Assembly (NCBI RefSeq): GCF_052065415.1
Contig: NZ_JBQHUB010000002.1
Coordinates: 1-64,000, forward strand
Direction: 5' to 3'
From: Pseudoflavonifractor_A sp022772585
GTDB taxonomy: Bacteria; Bacillota; Clostridia; Oscillospirales; Oscillospiraceae
Length of the DNA: 64,000 nucleotides
The notes under the pieces were generated by a model that was not told where the DNA came from, ran no database searches, and was given only the letters and a program-made list of their open reading frames with translations. Position numbers and translations under genes: made by a program. The first letter of the stretch is position 1, and each line of letters opens with the position of its first letter. Shown here piece after piece: positions 26,910 through 35,773 of this stretch.

Positions 26910-28175
26910 TCAGCCCATCAGGGACTGGGGGTTGGCCACGCAGCCGGCCACCGCGGAGGCCGCCGCCACGGCGGGGCTGGCCAGGATGATCTCGGAGCTG
27001 ACGGGGCCCATGCGGCCCACGAAGTTCCGGTTGGTGGTGGAGATGGCCCGCTCACCGTCGGAGAGGACGCCCATGTGGCCGCCCAGGCAGGGGCCGCAGG
27101 TGGGGGTGGACACGGCGGCGCCCGCTTCGATGAAGATGTTGATGAGCCCCTCGGCCATGGCGTCCAGCATGATCTGCTGGGTGGCGGGGAACACGATGCA
27201 GCGCACGCCGGGGGCCACCTTTCGGCCCTTCAGGATCTCGGCGGCACGGCGCAGGTCGTCCAGCCGGCCGTTGGTGCAGGAGCCGATGACCACCTGCTGA
27301 ATGGGGGTACCCGCCACCTCGTCCACGGTGCGGGTGTTGGAGGGCAGATGGGGCAGGGCCACGGTGGGCTTGAGCGCGCTCAGGTCGATGACCACCTCGC
27401 GGTCGTATACGGCGTCGGCATCGGGCTCCACGGCCTCCCAAGCCCGGGTAACGCGGCCGTCCAGATAGGCCCGGGTCTTGTCGTCCACAGGGAAAATACC
27501 GTTCTTGGCGCCCGCCTCGATGGCCATGTTGGCAATGGTGAAGCGGTCATCCATGGTCAGCTGGGCCACGCCCTCGCCGCCGAATTCCAGGGATTTATAC
27601 AGCGCACCGTCCACGCCGATGGTACCGATCAGATGGAGCATCACGTCCTTGCCCGAGACATAGGGCTGGAGCTCGCCCTTCAGCGTGACCTTGATGGCGG
27701 AGGGCACCTTGAACCAGGAGAGGCCAGTGGCCATGCCGGCGGCCATGTCGGTGGAGCCCACGCCGGTGGAGAAGGCACCCAGTGCGCCGTAAGTACAGGT
27801 GTGGGAGTCGGCGCCGATGATGACCTCGCCGGGGGCGGCCAGGCCCTTCTCGGGGATTAGGGCATGCTCCACGCCCATCTGGCCCACGTCATAGAAGTTG
27901 GTGATGGAAAAGCGCTTGGCAAAGTCCCGGGCCTGGGAGCAGAGGCGGGCGGACTGGATGTCCTTGCAGGGAGTGGAGTGGTCCAGGATGATAGCGATCT
28001 TATCTTTGTCGAAGATCTCGGTCAGCCCGGCCTTGTCAAACTCAGTGATGGCCACAGGGGCGGTGATGTCGTTGCCCAGCACCAGATCCAGCCTGCCCTC
28101 GATGAGCTGGCCGGCCTCCACCCGGTCCAGGACGGCATGTTTGGCCAGGATTTTTTGGGTCATAGTCATTCCCAT
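26910..28175 (-). CDS. leuC: 3-isopropylmalate dehydratase large subunit
   Basis: An aconitase-family [4Fe-4S] enzyme. The 421-residue short form shows DHSTPCKDIQ, GADSHTCTYGALGAFSTGVGSTDMAA, the cluster cysteines in GSCTNGRLDDL and PTCGPCLGGHMG, and SSEIILASPAVAAASAVAG. The start at 28175 (MGMTMTQK) has GGAGGGATC 9 bp before it. It leads leuCDB and is transcribed divergently from a Crp/Fnr-family regulator. Confidence 0.95.
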   Translation of the reverse strand: MGMTMTQKILAKHAVLDRVEAGQLIEGRLDLVLGNDITAPVAITEFDKAGLTEIFDKDKIAIILDHSTPCKDIQSARLCSQARDFAKRFSITNFYDVGQMGVEHALIPEKGLAAPGEVIIGADSHTCTYGALGAFSTGVGSTDMAAGMATGLSWFKVPSAIKVTLKGELQPYVSGKDVMLHLIGTIGVDGALYKSLEFGGEGVAQLTMDDRFTIANMAIEAGAKNGIFPVDDKTRAYLDGRVTRAWEAVEPDADAVYDREVVIDLSALKPTVALPHLPSNTRTVDEVAGTPIQQVVIGSCTNGRLDDLRRAAEILKGRKVAPGVRCIVFPATQQIMLDAMAEGLINIFIEAGAAVSTPTCGPCLGGHMGVLSDGERAISTTNRNFVGRMGPVSSEIILASPAVAAASAVAGCVANPQSLMG

Positions 28176-28215
28176 AGAAATGATCCCTCCATTTGTTCCG
28201 TTAGTGGCTCTATTA

Positions 28216-28232
28216 TGACATTTACCTTGTCA
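28216..28232. promoter_or_regulatory. Inverted repeat TGACA-N7-TGTCA in the leuC/regulator gap
   Basis: The 17-bp symmetrical site overlaps the -35 box of the regulator promoter and lies between divergent genes. Its shape would suit a Crp/Fnr-family dimer. Binding is inference. Confidence 0.4.
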
Positions 28233-28256
28233 AAAGAATGTAACATATGATACAAT
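28227..28256 (+). promoter_or_regulatory. Promoter of the Crp/Fnr regulator
   Basis: TTGTCA (28227-28232), 18 bp and TACAAT (28251-28256). Confidence 0.7.
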
Positions 28257-28310
28257 AATTTGAAAACAGCTACTTGTATGACGAGAAACACAGCTCAGGG
28301 AGGCGATACA

Positions 28311-28958
28311 ATGAGTGAACACGGCGTATGGGCCCCGCTGGCGGAGGGACAGACTCCCCTGCTCTTTTCTCCGGGACAGATGATCTATCTTCAGGACACT
28401 GAGGCAGACCAGTTCTACTACATCCTGAAGGGCACCGTCAAGTGCTTCCTCAGCGCCGAGTCCGGCGAGGAGCGTATCCTGACCATGCACCAGGCCGGAG
28501 ATCTGATCGGCGAGGCCGCCTTCTTCGACCGGCAGCCCCGGGTTTCCTCGGCGGTAGCGGTGACCCCCTGCTCCCTGGCGGCGGTGGACCGGCAGCGGCT
28601 CCAGGCGGTCTTTGCCGGTCATCCGGACCTGGCCATTGCCATGCTGGAGTATCTGGCCCGGACAGTGCGGCTCCTGTCCGGCCACGTGGACGGAAGCTTC
28701 CTACGGGCCGACCAGCGTGTGGCCCGGCATCTGCTCTCCCTCACTCCCCAACCCGACGGGACACTCTCCTGCACCCACGAGGAGATCGGCGCGTCGGTGG
28801 GGGTCAGCCGGGTGACGGTGAGCCGGGCGCTGAGTGAATTCGCCCGCCTGGGTTGGCTGGAGACCGGCTACCGCTCGGTGCGCCTGCTGGACCGGAGCGG
28901 ATTGGAGCGGCTGGTGGCCGCCGGCGGCGAGGCCTGCGGGGACGGCAGATCCCTCTGA
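28311..28958 (+). CDS. Crp/Fnr family transcriptional regulator
   Basis: The 215-residue protein has an N-terminal cyclic-nucleotide-binding beta-roll (about residues 18-130: SPGQMIYLQDTEADQFYYILKGTVKCFL, GDLIGEAAFFDRQPRVSSAVA), a dimerisation helix (LEYLARTVRLLSGHVDG) and a C-terminal winged helix (SCTHEEIGASVGVSRVTVSRALSEFARLGWLE). No cysteine set for an Fnr-type iron-sulphur cluster is seen at the N terminus. ATG 28311 follows GGGAGGCGATACA. The ligand is unknown. Its position opposite leuC may mean it controls leuCDB or itself. Confidence 0.9.
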   Translation: MSEHGVWAPLAEGQTPLLFSPGQMIYLQDTEADQFYYILKGTVKCFLSAESGEERILTMHQAGDLIGEAAFFDRQPRVSSAVAVTPCSLAAVDRQRLQAVFAGHPDLAIAMLEYLARTVRLLSGHVDGSFLRADQRVARHLLSLTPQPDGTLSCTHEEIGASVGVSRVTVSRALSEFARLGWLETGYRSVRLLDRSGLERLVAAGGEACGDGRSL

Positions 28959-29032
28959 GGCAGTAAAAGGCCGAAAAACGGTCCTGTCGGAAGCGCATGA
29001 AGTGACCGGGAAAACCGCATACGGAGACACGA

Positions 29033-29070
29033 TAAAAAGACGCAGCGGGGATCTCCCGCCGCGTCTTTTT
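29033..29070. terminator. Terminator behind the Crp/Fnr gene
   Basis: AAAAAGACGC-A-GCGGG and CCCGC-C-GCGTCTTTTT form a near-perfect hairpin with T runs both ways. It also lies downstream of the convergent SLH gene. Confidence 0.85.
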
Positions 29071-29163
29071 ATGATTTCCCTACAAATGAAATATCCGGCC
29101 AGATTCTTGATTTCAGGCATCGGTTACGGTTACAGTGTTGCGCTGAAATCCTTTCATATAGAG

Positions 29164-30210
29164 TTAGTAATGATTGGAAGGCAGTGCACGGAAGAGGAAG
29201 GTGACGATCTGGCCGCGGGTGCAGGCATCGTTTGGAGAGAAGGTGCTTTTGGATGTACCCGCGGTGATGCCAAGCTGGAGGGCCCATGCGACAGGCGCCT
29301 TCTGGTCGGAGTCGATATCAGCAAAGGGAATGCTGATCTCACATCTGGGGCTTCCATTGGCCTTCCACATGAAATCAACGGCCATCTGGCGGGTACAGGG
29401 GGCGTCCGGCTGGAAGTGGTTACCCTCAAACATTCCGTTTTCGGCAGCCCACTGGACAGCCATGTAGTAGTAGGCAGCGGCAGGCACATCGATGATCTCT
29501 GTTTCCTCCTTCGGGAGGGGACATCCAGCGGCGCGATAGAGGAAGGTAATGATTTGGCTGCGGGTACAGGTGTCATCAGGCGAGAAGGTCGAAGCGGACG
29601 TACCACTGGTGATCCCCTTGTCGACCGCCCACAGAACCGGCGTGCAGAAATAACTGCCGGCGGGGACATCAGTAAAGGGGTTAACGATATTCTTACCCAG
29701 GCCGACCCGCAAAAAGACACGGACGGGCGTGTAGGATGCGGCGCTGCCTGCGGGGGCAATCAGGGGAGTCTTTTCACAGTTGATCTCCAGACAGTACGCT
29801 CCGTCGGACAGCTTGACTGCGCCGTCAGCGGCTGTGAAGACCTGGGGGTTGCCTTCGTAGTCCTCCAGGTGGGTCCAGTCGACTGAGCCGTCGTCAGCAA
29901 AGTCGCGCCTGATCAGGCAGGCGGAGTAGGTGTAACGGTAATCACTGCCCACCAGGTCTTCAGCGACAGTCAGTGTAACGCCGGCATCGGCAGTGTAAAG
30001 AGAATAAGTGTCGGTAGAGTCGGTGCCGATAAAAGGAACAGTGTCTATCGTACTTACTTCGATTTTTCCGGTCAACCAGCCGCAGGCGGCGTTACTGTCG
30101 TCTGCCGTCAGGGTGCAGGTGCGTTCCTCTGACGCCGCGGCCGCCGATACCGGCAGCATTCCGATCATCATAATGCAGCACAGCAGCATGCCAAGCAACC
30201 GTTTTTTCAT
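29164..30210 (-). CDS. Secreted protein with three S-layer homology domains
   Basis: The 348-residue protein starts with a clear signal peptide (MKKRLLGMLLCCIMMIGML...SAAAA). An N-terminal beta-rich part of about 160 residues follows, with no family I recognise. Three SLH domains follow at the C terminus (FTDVPAGSYFCTPVLWAVDKG, IIDVPAAAYYYMAVQWAAENG and FADIDSDQKAPVAWALQLG), which would attach it to secondary cell-wall polymer. ATG 30210 follows AAGGAGAGGAA. It is a single gene, separated from the MATE gene by a terminator. Confidence 0.85.
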   Translation of the reverse strand: MKKRLLGMLLCCIMMIGMLPVSAAAASEERTCTLTADDSNAACGWLTGKIEVSTIDTVPFIGTDSTDTYSLYTADAGVTLTVAEDLVGSDYRYTYSACLIRRDFADDGSVDWTHLEDYEGNPQVFTAADGAVKLSDGAYCLEINCEKTPLIAPAGSAASYTPVRVFLRVGLGKNIVNPFTDVPAGSYFCTPVLWAVDKGITSGTSASTFSPDDTCTRSQIITFLYRAAGCPLPKEETEIIDVPAAAYYYMAVQWAAENGMFEGNHFQPDAPCTRQMAVDFMWKANGSPRCEISIPFADIDSDQKAPVAWALQLGITAGTSKSTFSPNDACTRGQIVTFLFRALPSNHY

Positions 30211-30317
30211 TTTAAATTCCTCTCCTTAAAGTGTTTAGGGTTTTAAGATCTGATTTGTCCCTCAGCCGGCATGTCCTCACCTCCCATCTGAGCTGAAGGG
30301 TCCATGCGAAAAAAATA

Positions 30318-30349
30318 ATAGACTATCCGCGCATGCGAATAGTCTATCA
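30318..30349 (-). terminator. MATE gene terminator
   Basis: ATAGACTAT pairs with ATAGTCTAT inside a longer imperfect hairpin; the minus strand continues ATTATTTTTTT. Confidence 0.85.
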
Positions 30350-30398
30350 TACTTGAAATCGCTTTTTGGGAATCACGCCCCATCTTACCATGGTGAGA

Positions 30399-31769
30399 TC
30401 AGCGTTTTGAAAACTGAAAGCGCAGCAGGAACAACACGCCCCGCACACACAGCTCGGCGCTCATGGCCAGCCAGGCGCCTGCCAGTCCCAGTGGTCCGAT
30501 CAGCAGCATGGTCAGCGGCACCCGAACCAGCCAGAGGCTCCCCAGCACCAGCGTACTGGACGCCAGGGTGTCTCCCCGGCCCTGCAGGATGCCGGCGCAC
30601 ACCAGCTGCGTGCCGTACAGCAGTTCGGCAAAGGCCTCGATCCGAAGGATCTTCGTTCCAAGGAGGATCAGTTCCGGGTCCGGCGTCAGCATCCGCATGA
30701 GCTGCGGGGCCAACAGAAACAGTACCACGGACAGGGCGATGGTGACCGCGGCCGCAAAGCCGATCCCGGCCCACCCCATTTGTTTGGCGCGCGTTCGGTC
30801 CCCTGCGCCGATCTCACGTCCGGTGATGGCCGCCTGGGCCAGTCCGATGCCGTAGGCGGGCATATAACAAAAGCTCTCCGCCGTGATGGCCAGGGAGTGG
30901 GCCGCCATGGCCACATTTCCAAGAGGCGCGATCATGCCAACCACCGTTGTCTGGGCAAAGCGCATGACCACCTGTTCCAATGCGATGGGCGATCCAAGAC
31001 GAAACGCCCGGCCCAGGACCTCCCGAAGTCCCGGGGCAAAAAAGAGCTCGCCCCGGCGCAGCTTCATACCAGGCTCCCGGGCCAGGAGCATATACAGCAT
31101 CAGCAGCCCGGTTATGATCTCGGACAAGGCTGTTCCCAACGCGGCGCCCTCCACGCCCAGTCCCGCGCCGGGGACGGTCAGCGACAGCTGGAACCATTCC
31201 AACCGTCTGGTGGGAAAGATCAGCAGGAAGTTGAACAGAACATCCATCCCGTACATCCCGGCAGTCAGCATCCCCGGCACACGCATATTCCCGCTGCTTT
31301 GCAGCATCCCTGCCGCATAACCGTTCAGCTGAACAAAGGGCATAGAGATGGCATAGATCTGGAAATACCGGGCGGCAGACCCGTGTATGGACGCCTCCGC
31401 CCCCAGCCAGACCGGAAGGCGGCTGCTGAGCCACAAGCCACATAGTGCCATACACAGCCCGGCAACGGAACTGATGCAGAGGCCATGCCGCATAATGCCT
31501 CTGGCATGGTCATGCTCGCCCCCGCCGCTGGCCTGTGCGGCCTGCACAGTAAAGCCTGTTGTCAAAGCGGTGCAGAGCCCCCCAAACAGCCAGGTCACAC
31601 TCGCCACAACACCCACAGCGGCCGCGGCATCAGCACCCAGATGCCCCAGCATGGCCGAGTCAATGTACTGCATGACCACCGATGAGACCTGCGCCCACAT
31701 GGATGGCAGAGAGAGTTTTACCACCAGCCTGAACAGCCCGCGCTTACTTGTATTGCCGCAATTGCTCAT
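30399..31769 (-). CDS. MATE family multidrug/solute efflux transporter
   Basis: A 456-residue membrane protein with about twelve helices in two similar halves, of the NorM/DinF superfamily. Family segments are LSLPSMWAQVSSVVMQYIDSAMLGHLGADAAAAVG near the N terminus and LGSPIALEQVVMRFAQTTVVGMIAPLG at the start of the second half. It probably exchanges cations for drugs or metabolites. The reading frame opens much earlier, but ATG 31769 is preferred because GAGAAAG lies just upstream. It overlaps the end of the Sel1-type gene by 26 bp, so the two are likely coupled. Confidence 0.88.
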   Translation of the reverse strand: MSNCGNTSKRGLFRLVVKLSLPSMWAQVSSVVMQYIDSAMLGHLGADAAAAVGVVASVTWLFGGLCTALTTGFTVQAAQASGGGEHDHARGIMRHGLCISSVAGLCMALCGLWLSSRLPVWLGAEASIHGSAARYFQIYAISMPFVQLNGYAAGMLQSSGNMRVPGMLTAGMYGMDVLFNFLLIFPTRRLEWFQLSLTVPGAGLGVEGAALGTALSEIITGLLMLYMLLAREPGMKLRRGELFFAPGLREVLGRAFRLGSPIALEQVVMRFAQTTVVGMIAPLGNVAMAAHSLAITAESFCYMPAYGIGLAQAAITGREIGAGDRTRAKQMGWAGIGFAAAVTIALSVVLFLLAPQLMRMLTPDPELILLGTKILRIEAFAELLYGTQLVCAGILQGRGDTLASSTLVLGSLWLVRVPLTMLLIGPLGLAGAWLAMSAELCVRGVLFLLRFQFSKR

Positions 31770-33360
31770 AGACATCTTTCTCAAAACAGCTGAAATTCTG
31801 CTCCTTCGCCTTTTGAAACCAAGCGGAGGCCAACCTCTGCTGCCTGATTTTCTCCTCCTCTGTGTCCGCCGCCGCACTGTCGGACAGCGCCAGTTTGCCC
31901 AGGGCAACGCTCGCCCTGGCGCTCCCTTCATACGAGGACTTTTCCAGATAACGGCGGTATTTCTTTTCGTCCGGACGGAGGCCGTCTGCTTCGTAGAAGT
32001 ATCGGGCCAGATGATAAGACGCGTTGGGATAATTCATTCCGGCCGCCTGTTCCAGCATCTCGGCCGCCTCCTCTATGTACCCCAGCCGCAGGTCCAGCAT
32101 GGCAAGCTGGTCCATGGCAAACACATTGCCCATGGATACAGCCTTTTTCCATCTGGCCCGGGCAGTCTGTTCCCCGGTCAGGCCGGCCTCTGCCAGTGCC
32201 CGCTCCCTATATGGTCCGTAGGCAGGATCATCCAGGAACTGCGCCGCTTTGATGGGGCCCCAAAACGAGCCCATCCGCTCCGCCTGGTCAAAATAGCCGA
32301 TGGCGGCGGCCAGCTCCCTTACGATCTCTTCAGAGCGGCCTTCAGTGCCGGACTGCTTCAGCAGACGATCTGCCCGCAGCAGCGCCAGGTCCCCCAGGCC
32401 GCTCACGGCGTGATGGAACTTCTGTGCCGCCGCCATCCGGTAATACCGCTCTGACTCCTCCATGCGCTGCTCCGCATCCAGCTCTCCGGTCTCGCCGTGA
32501 AGGAGCATATAACCGTAGGAGTACAGGGCGGGCGCGTAAGGCGGCTGGCTGGACGCCGCCTGCTTGAAGTAATATGCCGCCTGCTCCAGATTGCGTTCCA
32601 CCACATATTTTCCGCTGGGGCCGCCGCTCTCGTTTTTCACGACGAATTCCATGCCAACATAATAGAATCCTGCCAGATTGCTGGACGCGATCACATTTTG
32701 ACCGGCCATACGCCGCAGGGCAAAAAAGAAATCGATACTGGTGGCCTCATAGCAGTCACAAGTGAGGTAGTATTCCTCGATCTGCCTTTTCATATTGACC
32801 TTTCCAAAGGCCGTTTTCTGCTTGGGATGCTCGGGACTGTGCCGCTCCCCCAGATGGGCCTGCACGATTTCATACAGAATGGACGCCAGCAGAACATGGT
32901 CCGCCGTTTCCGCCTGCAGCAGGATCCCTGACACATCGGAAAGCTCCCCTTTCAGGCGAAGGAACAGCTCCTCCTGATCGGTCCCACGATGGCTTGCGCT
33001 GTATCGGATCACCGCCGCAAGGCGCTTGCAGATATTCGTTTTATGCTCCGCCTGCGCGTAGTGGACACAGTGAAATTTGGGAATGCCCATACCCGGGTCG
33101 TCATTGATATGCTTTCCGATGTTGCTGGAGCTGTTATCCAGCCCTCTTCTGAAAAATAACTCGATGTCCTGCCTTTTGCGATTCCTCGACCCATCACACT
33201 CTGCTGTCTCCATGTACTCTATGAGTTCCTCCGGAAATGTCTTTGGATTTGTCATACCGAAGATCGCATTATAAAAATAGACCTGATTATCAAACAGTTG
33301 ATTGCCCTTTCCGGACAGAATTTTTTGCAGTCTTCTCAAAATGGTCTCTTTCTGAAACAT
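31744..33360 (-). CDS. Sel1/TPR-type repeat protein
   Basis: A 538-residue soluble protein. From about residue 230 it is built of Sel1-like helix pairs: AAYYFKQAASSQPPYAPALYSYGYMLLHG, YYRMAAAQKFHHAVSGLGDLAL, RWKKAVSMGNVFAMDQLAMLDLRLG, MLEQAAGMNYPNASYHLARYFYEA and ASAWFQKAKEQNFSC. The first 220 residues show no recognisable domain. ATG 33360 follows AGAGGTGTGGGAG. Sel1 proteins usually act as protein-interaction scaffolds; the partner here is unknown and the downstream MATE gene is the only neighbour in the operon. Confidence 0.75.
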   Translation of the reverse strand: MFQKETILRRLQKILSGKGNQLFDNQVYFYNAIFGMTNPKTFPEELIEYMETAECDGSRNRKRQDIELFFRRGLDNSSSNIGKHINDDPGMGIPKFHCVHYAQAEHKTNICKRLAAVIRYSASHRGTDQEELFLRLKGELSDVSGILLQAETADHVLLASILYEIVQAHLGERHSPEHPKQKTAFGKVNMKRQIEEYYLTCDCYEATSIDFFFALRRMAGQNVIASSNLAGFYYVGMEFVVKNESGGPSGKYVVERNLEQAAYYFKQAASSQPPYAPALYSYGYMLLHGETGELDAEQRMEESERYYRMAAAQKFHHAVSGLGDLALLRADRLLKQSGTEGRSEEIVRELAAAIGYFDQAERMGSFWGPIKAAQFLDDPAYGPYRERALAEAGLTGEQTARARWKKAVSMGNVFAMDQLAMLDLRLGYIEEAAEMLEQAAGMNYPNASYHLARYFYEADGLRPDEKKYRRYLEKSSYEGSARASVALGKLALSDSAAADTEEEKIRQQRLASAWFQKAKEQNFSCFEKDVYEQLRQYK

Positions 33361-33745
33361 ACTCCCACACCTCTGACCAGTCCCTGCGCGGATTACCGCC
33401 AGTTCCCTATACATTTTCAGCAAATCTATTGAATCATATAATACCGTATATTCACAGGCAAGCAAAAAACCAAAATTACCATGGTGATTTTATCTCAGCG
33501 CTTTTCACAACAGGATAACGGCAAATACGAAAACCGGAAAAAGCGGAACCGCCCGCCCGCTGCGGATCGGGTGGACCTCCTTACCGGGGAGCAGTCTGCC
33601 TGCATGGAGAATGGACGCTAACGGAAAAGGGAGACTGTGCCAAACACAGCCTCCCTCCACAGAAACAACCATTAAGCTTTATATGTGGGATCACAAATTA
33701 TCTCTATGCGCCGGACTCTGCTGTCCGGCTTTTTTCATAACGTCA
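33361..33745. other. Non-coding gap with one hairpin
   Basis: No credible coding sequence is seen. A short hairpin GGGAGACTGTG-CCAAA-CACAGCCTCCC at 33629-33655 could end transcription of the SGNH hydrolase gene from the right. Otherwise I recognise nothing. Confidence 0.5.
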
Positions 33746-34381
33746 TCAGATCATAGCACGGACCTGTCCGGCCATGACTTCTCCAAAACGTCGGTGGCTG
33801 TTCAGGTCAAAATGCATGAAATCAACTTGATTTACGGTGCAGTGGTCGTTGCAGTTCAGGAAGCTGCAGCCGTTACGGGCGGCGCAGCGCTCCATCAGCC
33901 GGGGAAGCTCGCGGGATTTCCCGGCACAGCACGCCCCCATCTCCCCTGCGACCGGAGAGTCGTAGACCCGCTCATCAATATAAATGGGGGCCACTACCAG
34001 GATCCGTGGCTCATCCCGCCAAACATCGGAGCTCCGGGCCGTCCGAATAAGGCGTTCCAGCCCATCAGCAATGTTCTGGGGAGAGGCGGAGAATCGCTCT
34101 TTGCAGTCGTTGGTACCCAGCATGAGGATCAGCAGGTCGATGGGGGAATGTGTCATCAGGACCACGGGCAGAGCGTCCATTCCCCGCAATCCCGGGTCCA
34201 ACGGGTCGGAAAAGACGGTGGTACGGCCGCACACCCCCTCCTCCGCTACCAGATAATCCTGTCCCAGGGCGGCGGCCATGACCTGGGTCCACCGCTGGTC
34301 ATCCTCAAAGCGGCCGCCGGACTCGGCATTGTAGCCCCAGGTGTTGGAGTCTCCGAAACAGACGATGTGCCTGCGGGTCAT
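33746..34381 (-). CDS. SGNH/GDSL hydrolase
   Basis: A 211-residue esterase/lipase-like protein without a signal peptide. Block I is IVCFGDSNTWGYNAE with the catalytic serine, block III is LGTNDCKE, and block V is VDFMHFDLNSHRRFGE with the aspartate and histidine. It resembles arylesterase/acyl-CoA thioesterase-I-like cytoplasmic SGNH enzymes. ATG 34381 follows AAAGGAGGAGATCAAT; its start lies within the 3' end of the nuclease gene, so translation is coupled. Confidence 0.88.
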   Translation of the reverse strand: MTRRHIVCFGDSNTWGYNAESGGRFEDDQRWTQVMAAALGQDYLVAEEGVCGRTTVFSDPLDPGLRGMDALPVVLMTHSPIDLLILMLGTNDCKERFSASPQNIADGLERLIRTARSSDVWRDEPRILVVAPIYIDERVYDSPVAGEMGACCAGKSRELPRLMERCAARNGCSFLNCNDHCTVNQVDFMHFDLNSHRRFGEVMAGQVRAMI

Positions 34382-34403
34382 ATTGATCTCCTCCTTTGCG
34401 CTT

Positions 34404-35282
34404 TTATGGTTTGCAGACCCCACAGGGCTGATAGCCCTGGTCGATCAGCTCCTGGCGGGTACCATCATAGTCCGAGCGGTTGCCGTCGGCAATATTTTTT
34501 ACACTGGAGCAGCCGGGCAGATGAAACTTTTTGGAGCTGGTGTTGAGGACATAATGTGCCGCCGGCTGCGCGTCACCCGCAGTACCGCTATCTGTGTCCA
34601 GGCGGCTCTCACCTGTGGCATAGTCGATGATGACGCCGGGCTGATTGTTATAGACGTAAACGTGGAAGCATACTCCCTCGCCTTTGTCCTCCACACTCAT
34701 GGCCTCCATCTGCACCCCTCTGGCCACCAGCTCGTCTCCCTCAAAAATGGGAGTGACCCGGTAGAGTACATGGTGCTCGGTCTCCTTTACGTAGTCGGCC
34801 ACCAGGTTCTCAAAGGGGAGCATGCCGTCCACGTTCATGTATCGGGTGCCAGTGATGAGGTTTTCTGCATTGGCGTTCTCCCCCGTGAGCTGGAAGCCAA
34901 TGAGATGGCAGCGGTTATAGAGGTATTTGCCGTCCACGATGTCGTACTTGGTGCTCTGCCAGCCGGTGGGCTTTACCTGCCCGATGCTGCCTCTGGCCTC
35001 GGTGGGCATCAGGTCCACACCCACATTGGCATAGGCCGTGCCGCAGCGGTTGAGCGCGTCCAGCGGACTGTAGGACTCAAAAGAATTGGTGGTAAGATCC
35101 TCCTCGGAAAAGTCCGGTTGATTGTTGTTGAGGACCACATAGGGTTCGCCTGAAAAGGCCGGGATATCCTCCAGAGAGACGGAAGAAGCTGTGGCGTCTG
35201 GAGCCGGAGACAGCGTCCCGCAGCCGCTGAACAGCAGACAGAACAGAGTAAACAGGGAGGTTACGATACGTGTGGTATTCAT
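34404..35282 (-). CDS. DNA/RNA non-specific endonuclease lipoprotein
   Basis: A 292-residue lipoprotein with lipobox FSGC after a hydrophobic stretch (cysteine at about residue 21). The nuclease core is of the EndA/DNA-entry type: YDIVDGKYLYNRCHLIGFQLTGENANAENLITGTRYMNVDGM, where the H of NRCH is the likely general base and the N of NAEN the metal ligand. The C terminus adds a small cysteine-rich module, KFHLPGCSSVKNI...GYQPCGVCKP, like the Ada/metal-binding add-on seen on some competence-type nucleases. It may degrade or import extracellular DNA. Confidence 0.85.
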   Translation of the reverse strand: MNTTRIVTSLFTLFCLLFSGCGTLSPAPDATASSVSLEDIPAFSGEPYVVLNNNQPDFSEEDLTTNSFESYSPLDALNRCGTAYANVGVDLMPTEARGSIGQVKPTGWQSTKYDIVDGKYLYNRCHLIGFQLTGENANAENLITGTRYMNVDGMLPFENLVADYVKETEHHVLYRVTPIFEGDELVARGVQMEAMSVEDKGEGVCFHVYVYNNQPGVIIDYATGESRLDTDSGTAGDAQPAAHYVLNTSSKKFHLPGCSSVKNIADGNRSDYDGTRQELIDQGYQPCGVCKP

Positions 35283-35692
35283 CTGGCATAGACCTCTTTC
35301 GTAATGGTTTCATGGGAATAGCCGGGAAAGTCCCGGGAAGCGAGGAGAGTCCGGCCCTCCAGGGCGGGTGCCAGGTCCAGTCTCAGGTCGGAGGGATAGA
35401 CCCGGTTCCAGCGGTAAAGCACAAGGCACTTGGCCCGGTCCAGCCAGAGATCCGCAGGGCGATCCTCCACAAAACAGAAGTCCTCCTCCCCTGCCCGGTC
35501 CAGAAAGTCCTCCGCCACATGGAGCCGGGACCGCTCCTCTTCGGAAAACTGCCCGGCGGAGTAGGCATTCATCCACAGGGCATGTCCGTCCGCCATGGAA
35601 AGCATGTCCCGGCGCACCTCCCGGTCCTGGCTCTGCCGGCGGCGGTTGAAGAGCATACCGCCCCGGTCATCAATACAAAGTATAAGATGCAT
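35279..35692 (-). CDS. Uncharacterised small protein (MHLILCIDDRGG family)
   Basis: A 137-residue cytoplasmic protein opening MHLILCIDDRGGMLFNRRRQ. Similar short Clostridial proteins are sometimes named 'ribonuclease Z', but no metallo-beta-lactamase HxHxDH motif is present, so I do not use that name. Its TGA overlaps the ATG of the nuclease lipoprotein gene (ATGA), indicating coupling. The ATG at 35692 is placed by the homologous-looking start. Function unknown. Confidence 0.72.
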   Translation of the reverse strand: MHLILCIDDRGGMLFNRRRQSQDREVRRDMLSMADGHALWMNAYSAGQFSEEERSRLHVAEDFLDRAGEEDFCFVEDRPADLWLDRAKCLVLYRWNRVYPSDLRLDLAPALEGRTLLASRDFPGYSHETITKEVYAR

Positions 35693-35773
35693 ACGGCTCC
35701 TTTCATTGACTTTAGTCCTAGAAAGTGATAAATTGCTGAATAGAAAAATTTCAAGAAAACGAGGTGTTCCTCC

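Noticed and set aside
28176..28310. T-box or leucine leader upstream of leuC
   Set aside because: The gap is too short and contains neither a T-box sequence nor a leucine-rich leader peptide.
35279..35692. Ribonuclease Z name for the small protein
   Set aside because: It has no HxHxDH motif and is far too short for that enzyme.
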